A stretch of DNA of 64,000 nucleotides from assembly GCA_963752815.1 (NCBI GenBank), contig CAVVZI010000013.1, positions 1 to 64,000 on the forward strand. Direction: 5' to 3'. Each line of letters opens with the position of its first letter. The stretch's first letter is position 1. This DNA is from Sva-07 sp963752815. GTDB taxonomy: Bacteria; Actinomycetota; Acidimicrobiia; Acidimicrobiales; Ilumatobacteraceae. Made by a program: the position numbers and the translations under genes. Of this stretch, positions 17,618 to 26,530 are shown piece after piece. The notes below the pieces were generated by a model. The model did no database searches. It saw only the letters and a program-made list of their open reading frames with translations, and was not told the origin of the DNA.

Positions 17618-18733
17618 TCAGATACCGATGCGCTGCGCGAGTTGCTCGCGGTGGTACGTCGGATCGCCGAACAGGAGCTCGGAGCTCTTGGCCCGCTTGA
17701 AGTAGAGGTGGGCCGGGTGCTCCCAGGTGAAGCCGATGCCACCATGGATCTGGATGTTCTCGGCCGCGGCGTGGAAGTACGCCTCCGAGCAGTAGGCCTT
17801 GGCGAGCGACGCCGTCGAGGGCAGCTCGTCGTTCATCTCCGACGCGCACCACATGCCGTAGTAGGCGGCCGACTTGGCCGACTCGACCTCGAGCAGCATG
17901 TCGGCGCACTTGTGCTTGATGGCCTGGAACGAGCCGATCGGGCGACCGAACTGCACGCGCACCTTGGCGTACTCGACGGCCATCTCGAGCACCTTCTGGG
18001 CGCCACCGACCTGCTCGGCGGCGAGGCTGATGGCAGCGAGGTCGAGCACCGTGGTGAGCGTGTCCCAGCCCTTGCCGTCCTCACCGATGAGCGTCGCCGG
18101 CGTGTCGGCGAACTCGAGCTTGGCCTGCTTGCGGGTCTGGTCCATCGTGGAGAGCGCGGTGCGGGTGAGGCCCGACGCGTCACCCTCGACGGCGAACAGG
18201 CTCGTGCCGGCATCGGTCTTGGCGGCGACGATGATCAGGTTCGCCGTGTGGCCGTCGAGCACGAACGACTTGGTGCCGTTGATCTTGTAGGCGTCGCCGT
18301 CCTTCGTGGCGGTGGCCGTGATGCCCGACTCGTCCCACTTGCCCGAGGGCTCGGTGTAGGCGAGCGTGGCGATCGTCTCACCGGAGGCGATGCCCGGCAG
18401 GTACTTCTGCTTGGCGGCTTCGTCGCCCGACTCGATCAGCGTGTTGCCGGCCAGCACGACCGAGGAGAAGAACGGCGCGCACAGCAGCGAGCGACCCATC
18501 TCCTCGAGCACGATGCCGAGCTCGACGTAGCCGAAGCCCGACCCACCGAACTCCTCGGGGATGTGCAGGCCCTGGAGGCCCATCTGCTCGGCCATCTGCG
18601 ACCAGACCGCGGCGTCGTAGCCGTCCTCGGTCTCCATCTGCTCGCGGACGGCTTCCTCGGAGCTCTTGGCGTCGAGGAAGGCACGGACGGTCTTGCGGAG
18701 CTCTTCTTGCTCTTCGGTGAATGCAAAGTTCAT
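17618..18733 (-). CDS. acyl-CoA dehydrogenase
   Basis: 371 residues from MNFAFTEEQEELRKTVRAFL. Typical order: N-terminal helical domain, middle beta domain with LAYTEPSGKWDESG and INGTKSFVLDGHTA, and C-terminal helical domain with VQFGRPIGSFQAIKHKCADM and ENIQIHGGIGFTWEHPAHLY. FAD-dependent alpha,beta-dehydrogenation of an acyl-CoA; the length and the HGGIGFTWEHPAHLYFKR end resemble actinobacterial sterol/bile-acid-chain type subunits (FadE-like), but the substrate cannot be told. Alternative starts at 18741 and upstream exist. Monocistronic. Confidence 0.88.
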   Translation of the reverse strand: MNFAFTEEQEELRKTVRAFLDAKSSEEAVREQMETEDGYDAAVWSQMAEQMGLQGLHIPEEFGGSGFGYVELGIVLEEMGRSLLCAPFFSSVVLAGNTLIESGDEAAKQKYLPGIASGETIATLAYTEPSGKWDESGITATATKDGDAYKINGTKSFVLDGHTANLIIVAAKTDAGTSLFAVEGDASGLTRTALSTMDQTRKQAKLEFADTPATLIGEDGKGWDTLTTVLDLAAISLAAEQVGGAQKVLEMAVEYAKVRVQFGRPIGSFQAIKHKCADMLLEVESAKSAAYYGMWCASEMNDELPSTASLAKAYCSEAYFHAAAENIQIHGGIGFTWEHPAHLYFKRAKSSELLFGDPTYHREQLAQRIGI

Positions 18734-18777
18734 GGCGGTCATCGTGGTCGGGTTGCGCGACGACATACAAATCTGCT

Positions 18778-18797
18778 TGTGTACACATGTGGACACA
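18778..18797. promoter_or_regulatory. tandem palindromic decamers, probable VapB operator
   Basis: Two head-to-tail copies of the palindrome TGTGNNCACA: TGTGTACACA (18778-18787) and TGTGGACACA (18788-18797). They overlap the GTG start of the antitoxin gene. Paired palindromes of this spacing (10 bp, one helical turn) are what a dimeric Phd/VapB-type antitoxin binds cooperatively for autorepression. Confidence 0.6.
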
Positions 18798-19082
18798 ACT
18801 TCTGCTCTGGGCCTTCCCACGGTCGGCGTCCGCGAGCTGCGGTCGAACCTGCCCGAGGCGATCCGGCGGGCGAGCGGCGGGGAGCGCACGGTGATCACCA
18901 GCGCCGGTCGTCCCGTCGCCCAACTGGCCCCGCTCGATGCCGACGCGCCGGAACTCCTCCGGCTGATCGGCGCCGGCGCGGTGATCCCTCCCCGTCGGAC
19001 GAGCACGTGGCGGGCGCCACACGCCGTCGCCGTGTGGGCCGGGACCCGCGTCGATCAAGTGCTGCGCGAGCTGCGCGGATGA
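18789..19082 (+). CDS. Phd/YefM-type antitoxin
   Basis: 97 residues. The N-terminus VGVRELRSNLPEAIRRASGG is the Phd/YefM DNA-binding fold (VxxLRxNLxxxIxxA), followed by ERTVITSAGRPVAQLAPLDA. The C-terminal part (RTSTWRAPHAVAVWAGTRVD) would wrap the toxin. GTG at 18789 is the only start near the conserved part; the mRNA may be leaderless. The stop overlaps the toxin ATG (ATGA). Confidence 0.78.
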   Translation: MDTTSALGLPTVGVRELRSNLPEAIRRASGGERTVITSAGRPVAQLAPLDADAPELLRLIGAGAVIPPRRTSTWRAPHAVAVWAGTRVDQVLRELRG

Positions 19083-19483
19083 CCGTCGTGCTCGACACGA
19101 GCGCGCTGTTGGCGATCGCCGTCGACGGCCCCCAGCGACGGGTCGCGCTCGACGCACTCGACGGCGACGACGTGTGGGCCGCGTCGGCGATGGCACTGAC
19201 CGAGGCGCTCCCCGCCATCGACCGCCTCACCGACGAGCCGATCCTGCGACTCGACCTGGAGGACGCCATCCGCCACACGTGGGACCACCTCCACGTCGTG
19301 CCCGTCGACCAACAGTGCCTCGACCGGGCCGCCGCGCTCGCCCGATCGCAACCCGTGCGCCTGTCCGACGCCATCCACTTCGCCGCCGCCGAACGCCTCC
19401 CCGGCCCGATCCGGTTCGTCACGTTCGACCCCGCCCACATCGGCGTGGCGATGGGCCTCGGCTTCGAGGTCGTGTCGACCTGA
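19079..19483 (+). CDS. VapC-type PIN-domain toxin
   Basis: 134 residues. PIN fold acidic residues are in place: MTVVLDTSALLAIAV (first Asp), SAMALTEALPAI (Glu), LSDAIHFAAAERL (Asp) and FVTFDPAHIGVAM (fourth Asp). RNase toxin of a type II pair with the overlapping antitoxin. Ends in LGFEVVST, typical of the family. Confidence 0.8.
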   Translation: MTVVLDTSALLAIAVDGPQRRVALDALDGDDVWAASAMALTEALPAIDRLTDEPILRLDLEDAIRHTWDHLHVVPVDQQCLDRAAALARSQPVRLSDAIHFAAAERLPGPIRFVTFDPAHIGVAMGLGFEVVST

Positions 19484-19523
19484 GATCGTGGCTCCGTTCG
19501 CGACGGGTCGCTAACCTGCCGCC

Positions 19524-20282
19524 GTGGATCACGACCAACCAAGCGGCGTGCTGTCGGTCGTGATGCCGTGCTTCAACGAGGAAGGCACGGTGAAGACGAT
19601 CCTCGACCGGGTGCTCGAATCGCCGCTCGTCGGCGAGGTGATCGCGGTCGACGACGCCTCGACCGACGCCACCCTCGAGATCCTGCGCGGCTACGACAAC
19701 GACCGGCTGCGCGTCCTCGCCCAACCCGTCAACCAGGGCAAGGGTGCCGCGCTGCGGCTCGGGTTCGCCGAGGCCACGATGCCCTACGTCATCGTCCAGG
19801 ACGCCGACCTCGAGTACGACCCGGGCGAGTACCCGCGCATCCTCGCTCCCCTGCTCGCCGACGAGGCCGACGTCGTCTACGGCTCACGGTTCTCCGGCGG
19901 CGACGCCCGTCGCATCCTGTACTTCTGGCACACGCTCGGGAACCGGGCGCTGACGCTGGCGTCGAACATGGCGACCAACCTCAACCTGAGCGACATGGAG
20001 ACGTGTTACAAGGCGTTCCGGCGCGAGATCATCCAGCAGATCGACATCGAGGAGGACCGGTTCGGGTTCGAGCCGGAGATCACCGCCAAGGTCGCCGCCC
20101 TGCACTGCCGCGTGTACGAGGTGGGGATCAGCTACTACGGGCGCACCTACGACGACGGCAAGAAGATCGGCTGGCGCGACGGCGTGCGGGCGATCTTCTG
20201 CATCGCGGCGTACTCGCCGCCGGGCATCCGCCTCGGCGTGCGACGGGCCAGCCCGATCGTCGCCCGCCTCACCGGCTCCTGA
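19524..20282 (+). CDS. family 2 glycosyltransferase (DPM1-like)
   Basis: 252 residues, GTG start. GT-A fold motifs: VVMPCFNEEGTVKTILDRVL, EVIAVDDASTDATLEI, NQGKGAALRLGFAEA and VIVQDADLEYDPGEYPRILA, with the metal-binding D-x-D. The part from FSGGDARRILYFWHTLGNRA to YGRTYDDGKKIGWRDG is as in polyprenyl-phosphate mannose/glucose synthases, but there is no C-terminal membrane domain. Likely transfers a sugar from a nucleotide to polyprenyl phosphate or a wall glycan. Confidence 0.85.
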   Translation: MDHDQPSGVLSVVMPCFNEEGTVKTILDRVLESPLVGEVIAVDDASTDATLEILRGYDNDRLRVLAQPVNQGKGAALRLGFAEATMPYVIVQDADLEYDPGEYPRILAPLLADEADVVYGSRFSGGDARRILYFWHTLGNRALTLASNMATNLNLSDMETCYKAFRREIIQQIDIEEDRFGFEPEITAKVAALHCRVYEVGISYYGRTYDDGKKIGWRDGVRAIFCIAAYSPPGIRLGVRRASPIVARLTGS

Positions 20283-20412
20283 CCCTCGATCGGCGGCCAT
20301 CCGCCCGTGCTAGCACGATGGTCCGAGTGTCACCCGCGCCAGGTGGCGGTGAGCATGGGGGCGCGGGCGGTGAGCCGTGCAATGGCTCATCACCGATCCG
20401 ATGGAGGACATC

Positions 20413-21473
20413 ATGCAACCACAACACTCACGTCGCGCACCGCGGCGTGCGGAAGATTCGACGCCCCGATCGCGCCGTTGGCTCGCCGTCGGGGTGATGG
20501 CCGGGGCCCTGTTGGCCGCCGGTCTCGCACCGACCGCGGCGAGCGCCGCGAAGGGGTCTGGCAGCGGAGGAGGCGGCGGTGGCGGAGGCGCTGTCGAAGC
20601 CTCCGGGAGCGGCAAGGACGAATGTGTCGGCGGGCAACTTCTCGCTCGTGTTCCCTGGTACGACGCTCACCGGACCCGCCGATGACGATCTGAAAACCAC
20701 GGTTCCGGCCGCAACACTCGGCACCTCGTTCCTGGTCAAAGGGCGTTACGTCGAGTTCACCGTCGATGCCGCCACCCTCGGCGTGACGAACTGGACGTTC
20801 ACCGGCGCCCCCAACGTCGCGGACATCACCGGCGGCCGCCGCACCGTCGTGTTCGCCAGCAAGACCCCCGACCTGCAGGGCTCCACTCTCACCAGTGCGT
20901 TGGATGTCCGCATCGGCCAAGGCGACCTGGTGATCTCCCGCACCGGGTCGGCGGCCACGATCAAGATCCAGGCCAAGGACTGCGCCCAGGGCGGCCTGTT
21001 CCAGATGGAAGCCGAACGTTCCGACGGCGACCCCGACGATCTTCACGCATCGTCTCGCCCCCGACGTGTTCTACTTCGACAACCCGAACTTCCGGGCGCT
21101 GCTCGGGACCACGGTCCCGTTCGTCACCGACACCGGTGAAACGATCCAGATGCCGGTCCCGACCCGCGTCAACTTCGCCAACGACATCTCACCGAAGTTC
21201 GTCGGTCGCGACAGCGCCCAGGTGGCGACACGTTTGCCGAATGGCTGCACCAACGCCTTCGGCACCCACTGCGGCGGGGTGTCGGTCTGGAGTGTCGCCT
21301 CCGGCGGCCGCATGGGACAAGTGATGGGCGAAGACGCCGTCGAAGTCTCCCCCGGTGCCACCGACTGCGTCCAGGACTGTCAGGCACAGAACCGGATCCG
21401 GGGCCGCGCCGTCGTGCTCGGTTTCCCCTTCCCGGTGCCGGCGGAGAGCCGTCTGACACCGCGCGAGCCGTAA
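20413..21473 (+). CDS. secreted protein with Gly-rich linker, frameshifted
   Basis: ATG at 20413 after GGAGG; signal peptide RWLAVGVMAGALLAAGLAPT ending ASAA, then a glycine/serine stretch (GSGSGGGGGGGGAVEASGSG). An indel near 20600 moves to the frame with NVSAGNFSLVFPGTTLTG and ITGGRRTVVFASKTPDLQGS; a second near 21045 moves to HRLAPDVFYFDNPNFRALLG and a Cys-containing C-terminus. About 350 residues in all. No family recognised; a secreted beta-rich surface protein is likely. Confidence 0.55.
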
Positions 21474-21496
21474 TCCACAACACATTTGCGGGAACG

Positions 21497-21528
21497 ACGG
21501 GGGGTCGAGCGATTGCTCGGCTCCCCGT
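21497..21528. terminator. bidirectional hairpin
   Basis: ACGGGGGGTCGAGC (21497-21510) pairs with GCTCGGCTCCCCGT (21515-21528) around a GATT loop, with two mismatched/wobble positions. It lies between the convergent secreted-protein gene and the methyltransferase operon. Confidence 0.6.
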
Positions 21529-21542
21529 TCTCGCGGGCGAGC

Positions 21543-22380
21543 TCAGGTACGAGCGATGAGGATTGCCTCACCGCCGGCCGCGTTCAGCCCGTCGGTGCGC
21601 CCGGCGAGATACCGACGGGTGAGGTCGGCCGTCGACGTGGTCTCGGCGTGGGTGAAGCCGGCGTCACGGGCAAGCGTCGCCATCTCGTCGGGCGCGTAGA
21701 AGCTGAGCCACGGAGTGCCGGCCGCCTGCGCACCTCGAGCAGCGGCTTCGAGCCCCGGACGATCGGCGTCGTCGACGAGTTCCAACGGGAGCATGAACGT
21801 CATGATCACGACCGAGCCCGGCGCCAACCCGGCGAGGCGGCGCAACGTGTCGGCAGTGGCCTCCTTGGTGATGTACATCGAGACGCCGCTCGACGACACG
21901 AGCGCCTTCGCCTCGGTGTCGAGCCCGGCGTCGAGCAGCGCCTGCCACCAATCGTCATCGGCCTCGAAGTCGACGGGGATCAGCCGCAGCGAGTCGGGCA
22001 CGCCGAAACCGAGGGCTTCCAACCGTTGGCGCTTCCATGTCTGCGGGCCGGGCTGGTCGATCTCGAACACCGTGACATGTGCCGCGAGCTCCGGGTGTCG
22101 CTGGGCGAACGTGTCGAGCCCGGCGCCCAGGAGGATGTACTGCGTGAAGCCTTCGTCGACGAGCAGATCCTCGACGTAACGCGTGCGTGCGACGATGCCG
22201 ACTCGATAGGGCCGGGTGCCGAGCGGGTGCATGTCGGGCCGGTCGCGCCAACCGTCGTCGGGCGCGGCCAGTGCGAGGCCGATCTCGTCGTCGATGAGGT
22301 GCGGCGGGTCGTCGACCTCGACGTGCAGTCGCCCGCCACAGCGCGGTACGCACCGCGCTGCTGTCCGGTTCGACCTTCAC
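21543..22380 (-). CDS. TIGR00027-type SAM-dependent methyltransferase, frameshifted
   Basis: The start GTG at 22380 overlaps the stop of the VOC gene (GTGA). The N-terminus KVEPDSSAVRTALWR is followed by an indel and then LHVEVDDPPHLIDDEIGLAL and the main frame from 22232. Family signatures: VARTRYVEDLLVDEGFTQYI, LLGAGLDTFAQRHPEL (SAM site), FEIDQPGPQTWKRQRLEAL and LVSSSGVSMYITKEA. This leucine-carboxymethyltransferase-like group is expanded in Actinobacteria and mostly of unknown substrate. Confidence 0.82.
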
Positions 22381-22721
22381 GGCGCGGCCGGCGCTTGGAG
22401 ACTCCAGGTCCGGCCATCGGGATCTCGGACGGTCATCTCCTGGGTTCCCCAATGTGTCGGTTGGAAGGGCGTGATCACGTCGATCGCCGGGTCGACCTCG
22501 AACGCAGCGGCATCGTCGACGGCGATGACGACTTGCATGCCGGTCGGTTGGTCTTCAGGGACCTCGGCGACGAACAGGTACGGACCGTCACCGAGGCGGA
22601 GCTGACCTGAGTGGTGGTCGGTCTCGAACTCGAGCTGGTAGCCCAGCACCTGGAAGAACTTCACCGCCTTGCCCCAGTTGTGGGTCTCCACGAACAGGCC
22701 CTCGATGCCTTGCGTTGTCAT
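22377..22721 (-). CDS. VOC (glyoxalase/bleomycin-resistance fold) protein
   Basis: 114 residues forming one VOC beta-alpha-beta module pair: IEGLFVETHNWGKAVKFFQV, YLFVAEVPEDQPTGMQVVIA, GTQEMTVRDPDGRTWSLQAP. Candidate metal ligands are His and Glu of the two strands (ETHNWG, EMTVRDPDG). It lies between the RHH gene (1-base gap or overlap at TGTCAT) and the methyltransferase. Function could be dioxygenase, isomerase or antibiotic-binding; undetermined. Confidence 0.8.
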   Translation of the reverse strand: MTTQGIEGLFVETHNWGKAVKFFQVLGYQLEFETDHHSGQLRLGDGPYLFVAEVPEDQPTGMQVVIAVDDAAAFEVDPAIDVITPFQPTHWGTQEMTVRDPDGRTWSLQAPAAP

Positions 22722-22722
22722 G

Positions 22723-22875
22723 TCATTTGTCCTTTCTCGATCGCAGGTAGTTCTCCAATGCCGTCGTCACGATCGCGGACAGTGACTGCTCCGTGTCGAC
22801 GGCGTGGTGTTTGACCCGCTTGATGAGCTCCACGGGCAAGTAGACGTTGAACTGTTTGACCTCGTCTGCTGCCAT
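22723..22875 (-). CDS. ribbon-helix-helix regulator, 50 aa
   Basis: Short gene. The ATG at 22875 gives MAADEVKQFNVYLPVELIKR, a beta strand then helix, continuing with HAVDTEQSLSAIVTTALENY and ending RSRKDK; the stop TGA at 22723-22725 overlaps the VOC-gene region by a few bases. QFNVYLP is the DNA-reading ribbon. First gene of a three-gene operon and preceded by a perfect 14-bp palindrome on its own promoter, so it should be the operon's autorepressor (or an antitoxin-like RHH protein). Confidence 0.75.
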   Translation of the reverse strand: MAADEVKQFNVYLPVELIKRVKHHAVDTEQSLSAIVTTALENYLRSRKDK

Positions 22876-22879
22876 GACA

Positions 22880-22910
22880 GAATGCTAGCATTCTAACACT
22901 GCCTTGTCAA
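22880..22910 (-). promoter_or_regulatory. consensus promoter with palindromic operator
   Basis: On the minus strand, TTGACA (22910-22905) and TAGCAT (22887-22882) are 17 bases apart, a near-perfect sigma-70 type promoter. The perfect palindrome GAATGCTAGCATTC (22880-22893) covers the -10 box. Seven bases past the -10 box is the A of the RHH start codon, so the transcript is probably leaderless. Binding of the RHH protein here would block RNA polymerase. Confidence 0.7.
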
Positions 22911-23005
22911 TTGACGAGGTCGTGCGGCCGGCCGCGAGGCTGTCACACCCGCATGCGCATGATTGGTTCATCACACAGAACCGTTGCGAGCGAGGAGGTG
23001 AATCG

Positions 23006-24423
23006 ATGGAAACGATGTCGGTGGAGGCAGCGTTCGCCGAGTTGCTGGTGGCGGATCCGGCGGTGGCCGATCGTGACGAGGTCGCGGTCGATCGTGCGCC
23101 GATCATCGCAACTGCGGTCGTGGTTGGCGTCGATCGATGTCCGTTGCGCGCGACGCACCTCCGAACTCGCGGCGACCGGCGAGTCCGAGCCGCCCGAATC
23201 ACTGCTCGGTGACGAGGGCAACCGCTCGACCCGTGACGCCGTCGGTGTCACCCGCCGCTCCCATGCGTGCGATGCGATGCCGTCGTTCGAGGAGGCGTTG
23301 GCGGCCGGAGTGATCTCGGGTGACCATGTCGACGCCGTGGCGCGTGTGCTGCGCGGTCTCGATGACGAAATCCGTGCCGCCTTCATCAGCCATGAAGCGG
23401 CGTTGCTGGTGGCGGCGACACGGGAGCGGATCGTGATGTTCGATCGCACCTGCCGCGACCTGGCGAAATGTCTCACCGCGGAACGTGATCGGCAGTCAGG
23501 TCTCGACACCGAGGTCGCCGAGTTCGAACGGCAACGGGCCGCGGCGAAGGTCAGAGCGGTGGGTTGACAAGGACACCGGGATGCATCACACCCATGTCGA
23601 GTTGGATCCCGAACGAGGCTCCCGCCTGACCGATTTACTGCGAGTTCATCTGCGCCGGATCGTGAAACAGGACGGCAACTCCGGGCGCCCGTACAGCCAG
23701 CTCGAAGTCGACGCGTTCATGGCCGCCCTCGAGTCCGGCGTCACCCACCGACCCACGGCTGGCGGAACTGGCTCCGGCAACTCCGAGAGCGGGCTCGAGG
23801 TGGTGGAGGCGTCCGCCGAGTATCGGGTACCGGACGTGACCTTGCTCATCGATCACCACACCCTGCACAACGGCCACCACGACCACGGGATCTGCGAAAC
23901 CTCCGCCGGCATCCCGCTGCCGGTCGAGACCGCCCGCCGGTTCTGCTGCGACGCCGAAATCACCCTCGCCAGCGTCGACGCCAACGGAGTGGTCCGCAAC
24001 CTCGGCCGCACCCAACGCACCGTGAACCGGGCCCAGCGGCGAGAACTGCGAGCGATGCACCGCACCTGTGTCGGACGCGGCTGTCAGGTGCCGTTCGATC
24101 AATGCCAGATCCACCACGTGCTGTTCTGGCGCAACAACGGTCGTACGAACATCGAAAATCTGGTTCCCGTCTGCAGCCGGCACCACCATCTCGCTCACGA
24201 AGGTGGCTGGACACTCACGATGACACCCGAGCGGGTCATCACCTGGACCCGACCCGACGGAACCATCGACTACCACGGCACTTCCATCGACCGGGCACCC
24301 AACGGCATCCGACCACCCGGAACCGCTCCACCCGGCACGACCCCACCCGGTGGCGCCCCACCGGGAACCGGTCCACCTGGAAGGGAGCCGACCGTGCCGC
24401 GTGACCACCGAATCGGCAACTGA
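23006..24423 (+). CDS. DUF222/HNH endonuclease of the 13E12 repeat family, frameshifted
   Basis: ATG at 23006 after GAGGAGG. The N-terminal DUF222 helical part spans three frames (METMSVEAAFAELLVADPA; FEEALAAGVISGDHVDAVAR; then RWVDKDTGMHHTHVELDPER in the frame open from 23485). The C-terminal HNH nuclease motif is intact: CVGRGCQVPFDQCQIHHVLF, NIENLVPVCSRHHHLAHEGG, with Cys pair, HH, Asn and His ligands. After it comes a proline-glycine tail of PPGT/PPGG units. Two indels (about 23140 and 23560). Such genes are multicopy in Actinobacteria; the role is unknown. Confidence 0.82.
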
Positions 24424-24477
24424 CGTGCCTGAAACTCTGCTCGGCCACCCGCACGGCGAGTCTGCCGCGCCGCTCGA

Positions 24478-25219
24478 TCAGCCGGGTTTGCGGGCGATCA
24501 GCAGCACGTTCTGGCCGAACGGCATGCGGACGCGATTCTCGATGAACCGCACCACGGGGACGATGCACTTGTCGAACACGCGCACGGTGAACGACGACGT
24601 CGGTTCCTGGCGGGCGAGCCGCACCATCAGCAGCCAACTGAACCAACCCACCACGTTCACGTAGCGGGCGTCGACGACCTCGTACCCCGCCCGGCGCACG
24701 TCGCCGTCGAGCTGTCCCTTCGTGTAGCGGCGTTCGTGACCGAGCTTCTCGTCGAACCGGCTGTAGAGGAACTGGAACGCCGGCACCCAGATCACCAGGT
24801 GACGCGCCCGGCTGCAGCCGATCCGAGATGGCCCGCAGCGCGCCCTGATCGTCGGCGATGTGTTCGAGCACGTTGATCATCACCGCCGAACCGAACGCGC
24901 GGATCGGACGCCACGTCGTCGACCACACCCGACACGCTCGTCACCCGATCGTCGCTGCGGTAGCGCTCGGCGCCCAGCCCGGCGGCGTAGGTGTCGGGCT
25001 CGACCGCGGTCACGTCGCCGAACGCGGCGAACGCCTCGGTGAACGTGCCGTGCCCGGCGCCCACCTCGAGGATCGGGCCGGCCAGGTACGGCGACGCCAG
25101 TTCGACGATCCAGTTCCGGTAGTTCTCGGCGTCGTCGAGCGAGTCGAGCGTCGAGGCGAGCGTGGCGTCGACCTCGACCTGGTCGAACGCTCGGTCGGGG
25201 CTCGGTTCGGGGACGTCAC
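24478..25219 (-). CDS. class I SAM-dependent methyltransferase, frameshifted
   Basis: GTG at 25219 (TSPNRAPTER), an indel, then FDQVEVDATLASTLDSLDDA, YLAGPILEVGAGHGTFTEAF (motif I), EPDTYAAGLGAERYRSDDRV, another indel, then VMINVLEHIADDQGALRAIS (motif IV, another frame) and the C-terminal frame WVPAFQFLYSRFDEKLGHER to VLLIARKPG. VLEHIADD, the LYSRFDEKLGHxRRY region and the two C-terminal hydrophobic stretches are typical of methyltransferases linked to polyprenyl-glycan biosynthesis. Substrate unknown. Confidence 0.75.
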
Positions 25220-25288
25220 GGGCGACAGGCTAACGACGGCCCAGAGATCGGCACGATGATCGGGCGTCGCATCCGGACTCCGTGGCGT

Positions 25289-25333
25289 TCTCGGGCACGA
25301 TCCGGTCGCAATCCGAGCGGAATGTGCCCGAGA
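25289..25333. repeat. dispersed palindrome, family C copy 1
   Basis: The arms TCTCGGGCAC (25289-25298) and GTGCCCGAGA (25324-25333) enclose a 25-base loop ending CGAGCGGAAT. The same arms and a similar loop occur at 57101-57145 and 58123-58169. All three copies are intergenic. Confidence 0.7.
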
Positions 25334-25402
25334 CCGCGGTGGACTCGGCGAACCGACCGTCGCTCGCACTCATCGAAGACCGGCGGTGACAGACTTGGGG
25401 CC

Positions 25403-26026
25403 ATGGACGCATCCACCACACTCCATTGGTCGAACCCCGACGTCGAGGTGCACAAGGTGGTCGTCGGGCCCGTCGACAACAACGTGTTCGTCGTGCGCTG
25501 CCTGCGGACGGGCGATGCCGTGCTGCTCGACGCCGCCAACGAGCACGAGCAACTCCTCGAACTCTGCAAGTCGCTGGGCGTGCGCCGCGTGCTCGAGACG
25601 CACGGCCACTGGGACCACATCCAGGCGGTGCCCGCCCTGCGGGAAGCGGGCTACGAGGTGGCGGTGACCGCGGCCGACGCGCCGAAACTGAAAGACGTCG
25701 GCTACGACGTGTTCATCGACGACGCCGAGGTGATCGAGGTCGGCCGCCTCCGCCTCCACGCGATCCACAACCCCGGCCACACACCCGGTTCGATCTCGTT
25801 CCAGCTCGACGGCACCCCGCTGCTCTTCACCGGCGACACCCTGTTCCCCGGCGGCCCAGGCAACACGTCGTTCCCCGACGCCGACTTCGACACGATCATC
25901 CACTCGATCACGACGAAGCTGTTCACGTTCCCCGACGACACGATCGTCCTGCCGGGCCACGGCGACGACACGACCATCGGCAACGAACGCCCCCACCTCG
26001 AGGAGTGGATCGAACGCCGCTGGTGA
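25403..26026 (+). CDS. MBL-fold metallo-hydrolase (glyoxalase II-like)
   Basis: 207 residues. The metal site is complete: ETHGHWDHIQ (HxHxDH), HNPGHTPGSISF, FTGDTLFPGG and VLPGHGDDTTIG. It begins VHKVVVGPVDNNVFVVR, like hydroxyacylglutathione hydrolase and related actinobacterial thioester hydrolases, in which mycothiol may replace glutathione. ATG at 25403; the longer open frame upstream includes palindrome C1 and is not coding. Single gene. Confidence 0.85.
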   Translation: MDASTTLHWSNPDVEVHKVVVGPVDNNVFVVRCLRTGDAVLLDAANEHEQLLELCKSLGVRRVLETHGHWDHIQAVPALREAGYEVAVTAADAPKLKDVGYDVFIDDAEVIEVGRLRLHAIHNPGHTPGSISFQLDGTPLLFTGDTLFPGGPGNTSFPDADFDTIIHSITTKLFTFPDDTIVLPGHGDDTTIGNERPHLEEWIERRW

Positions 26027-26072
26027 TCGTCACCGGCTTTCAAACACCCGACTCCCGGGTCATGGTTCGGGC

Positions 26073-26441
26073 ATGAGGTACGACGAGCGGCCCGCCGATC
26101 ACACACCGATTCACACCGATGACCTACCCCCGACCCCGGTGCGGGACAGGAACATCCTGGCGACGGCGTGGATCGAAGCCCCCGCCGATCTGCTTGCGCT
26201 CGGCGACGACGTCCCCGGTCGACCGACGGCGGAGTACAAGCGGCGCATCGGCGCCTGGCTCCTCTGGCGCGCCGGGCCGGCGTCGGGTGGTGACGCTCGC
26301 TACTGGGCGGCCCGCAGCACCGATCTCCACGATGCCGTCACCCTCCGTCTGCATCCCGACGGTTCGGCCAGTGGCACGGGTCCGAGCGGCGCCACGCACA
26401 CCCGGTTCCGGTCGTGGAAGGAAGACCTCCGCGACCACTGA
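26073..26441 (+). CDS. conserved hypothetical protein, 122 aa
   Basis: MRYDERPADHTPIHTDDLPP, then PVRDRNILATAWIEAPADLL, TAEYKRRIGAWLLWRAGPA and a C-terminal part with DARYWAARSTDLHDAVTLRL. No signal, membrane segment or known motif. The compositional pattern is that of a real protein (hydrophobic core alternation, Trp/Tyr conserved-looking positions). A strong hairpin follows 19 bases downstream. Confidence 0.6.
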   Translation: MRYDERPADHTPIHTDDLPPTPVRDRNILATAWIEAPADLLALGDDVPGRPTAEYKRRIGAWLLWRAGPASGGDARYWAARSTDLHDAVTLRLHPDGSASGTGPSGATHTRFRSWKEDLRDH

Positions 26442-26460
26442 ATCCTCGCAGACCGGCGTT

Positions 26461-26504
26461 CTCGTGAACTTCTTGCGTACGCGGGTACGCAAGAAGTTCA
26501 CGAG
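26461..26504. repeat. perfect 20-bp palindrome, family A copy 1
   Basis: CTCGTGAACTTCTTGCGTAC (26461-26480), loop GCGG, and its exact complement (26485-26504). A second copy lies at 59019-59068. Between convergent genes it would also serve as a terminator. The two copies share arm sequence with few changes, so this is a mobile or selected repeat, not a chance hairpin. Confidence 0.8.
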
Positions 26505-26530
26505 ATCGGCGTCGGAGGCGGATGCGTCGG

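Noticed and set aside
18773..18797. TGTGTACACA as a Crp/Fnr-type site for the acyl-CoA dehydrogenase
   Set aside because: Spacing between half-sites is too short for a Crp site and the tandem copy overlaps the antitoxin start, which fits antitoxin autoregulation better.
17468..19483. A 671-codon open frame on the plus strand
   Set aside because: Only its last 135 codons (the PIN toxin) are real; the rest is antisense to the acyl-CoA dehydrogenase and crosses the antitoxin in the wrong frame.
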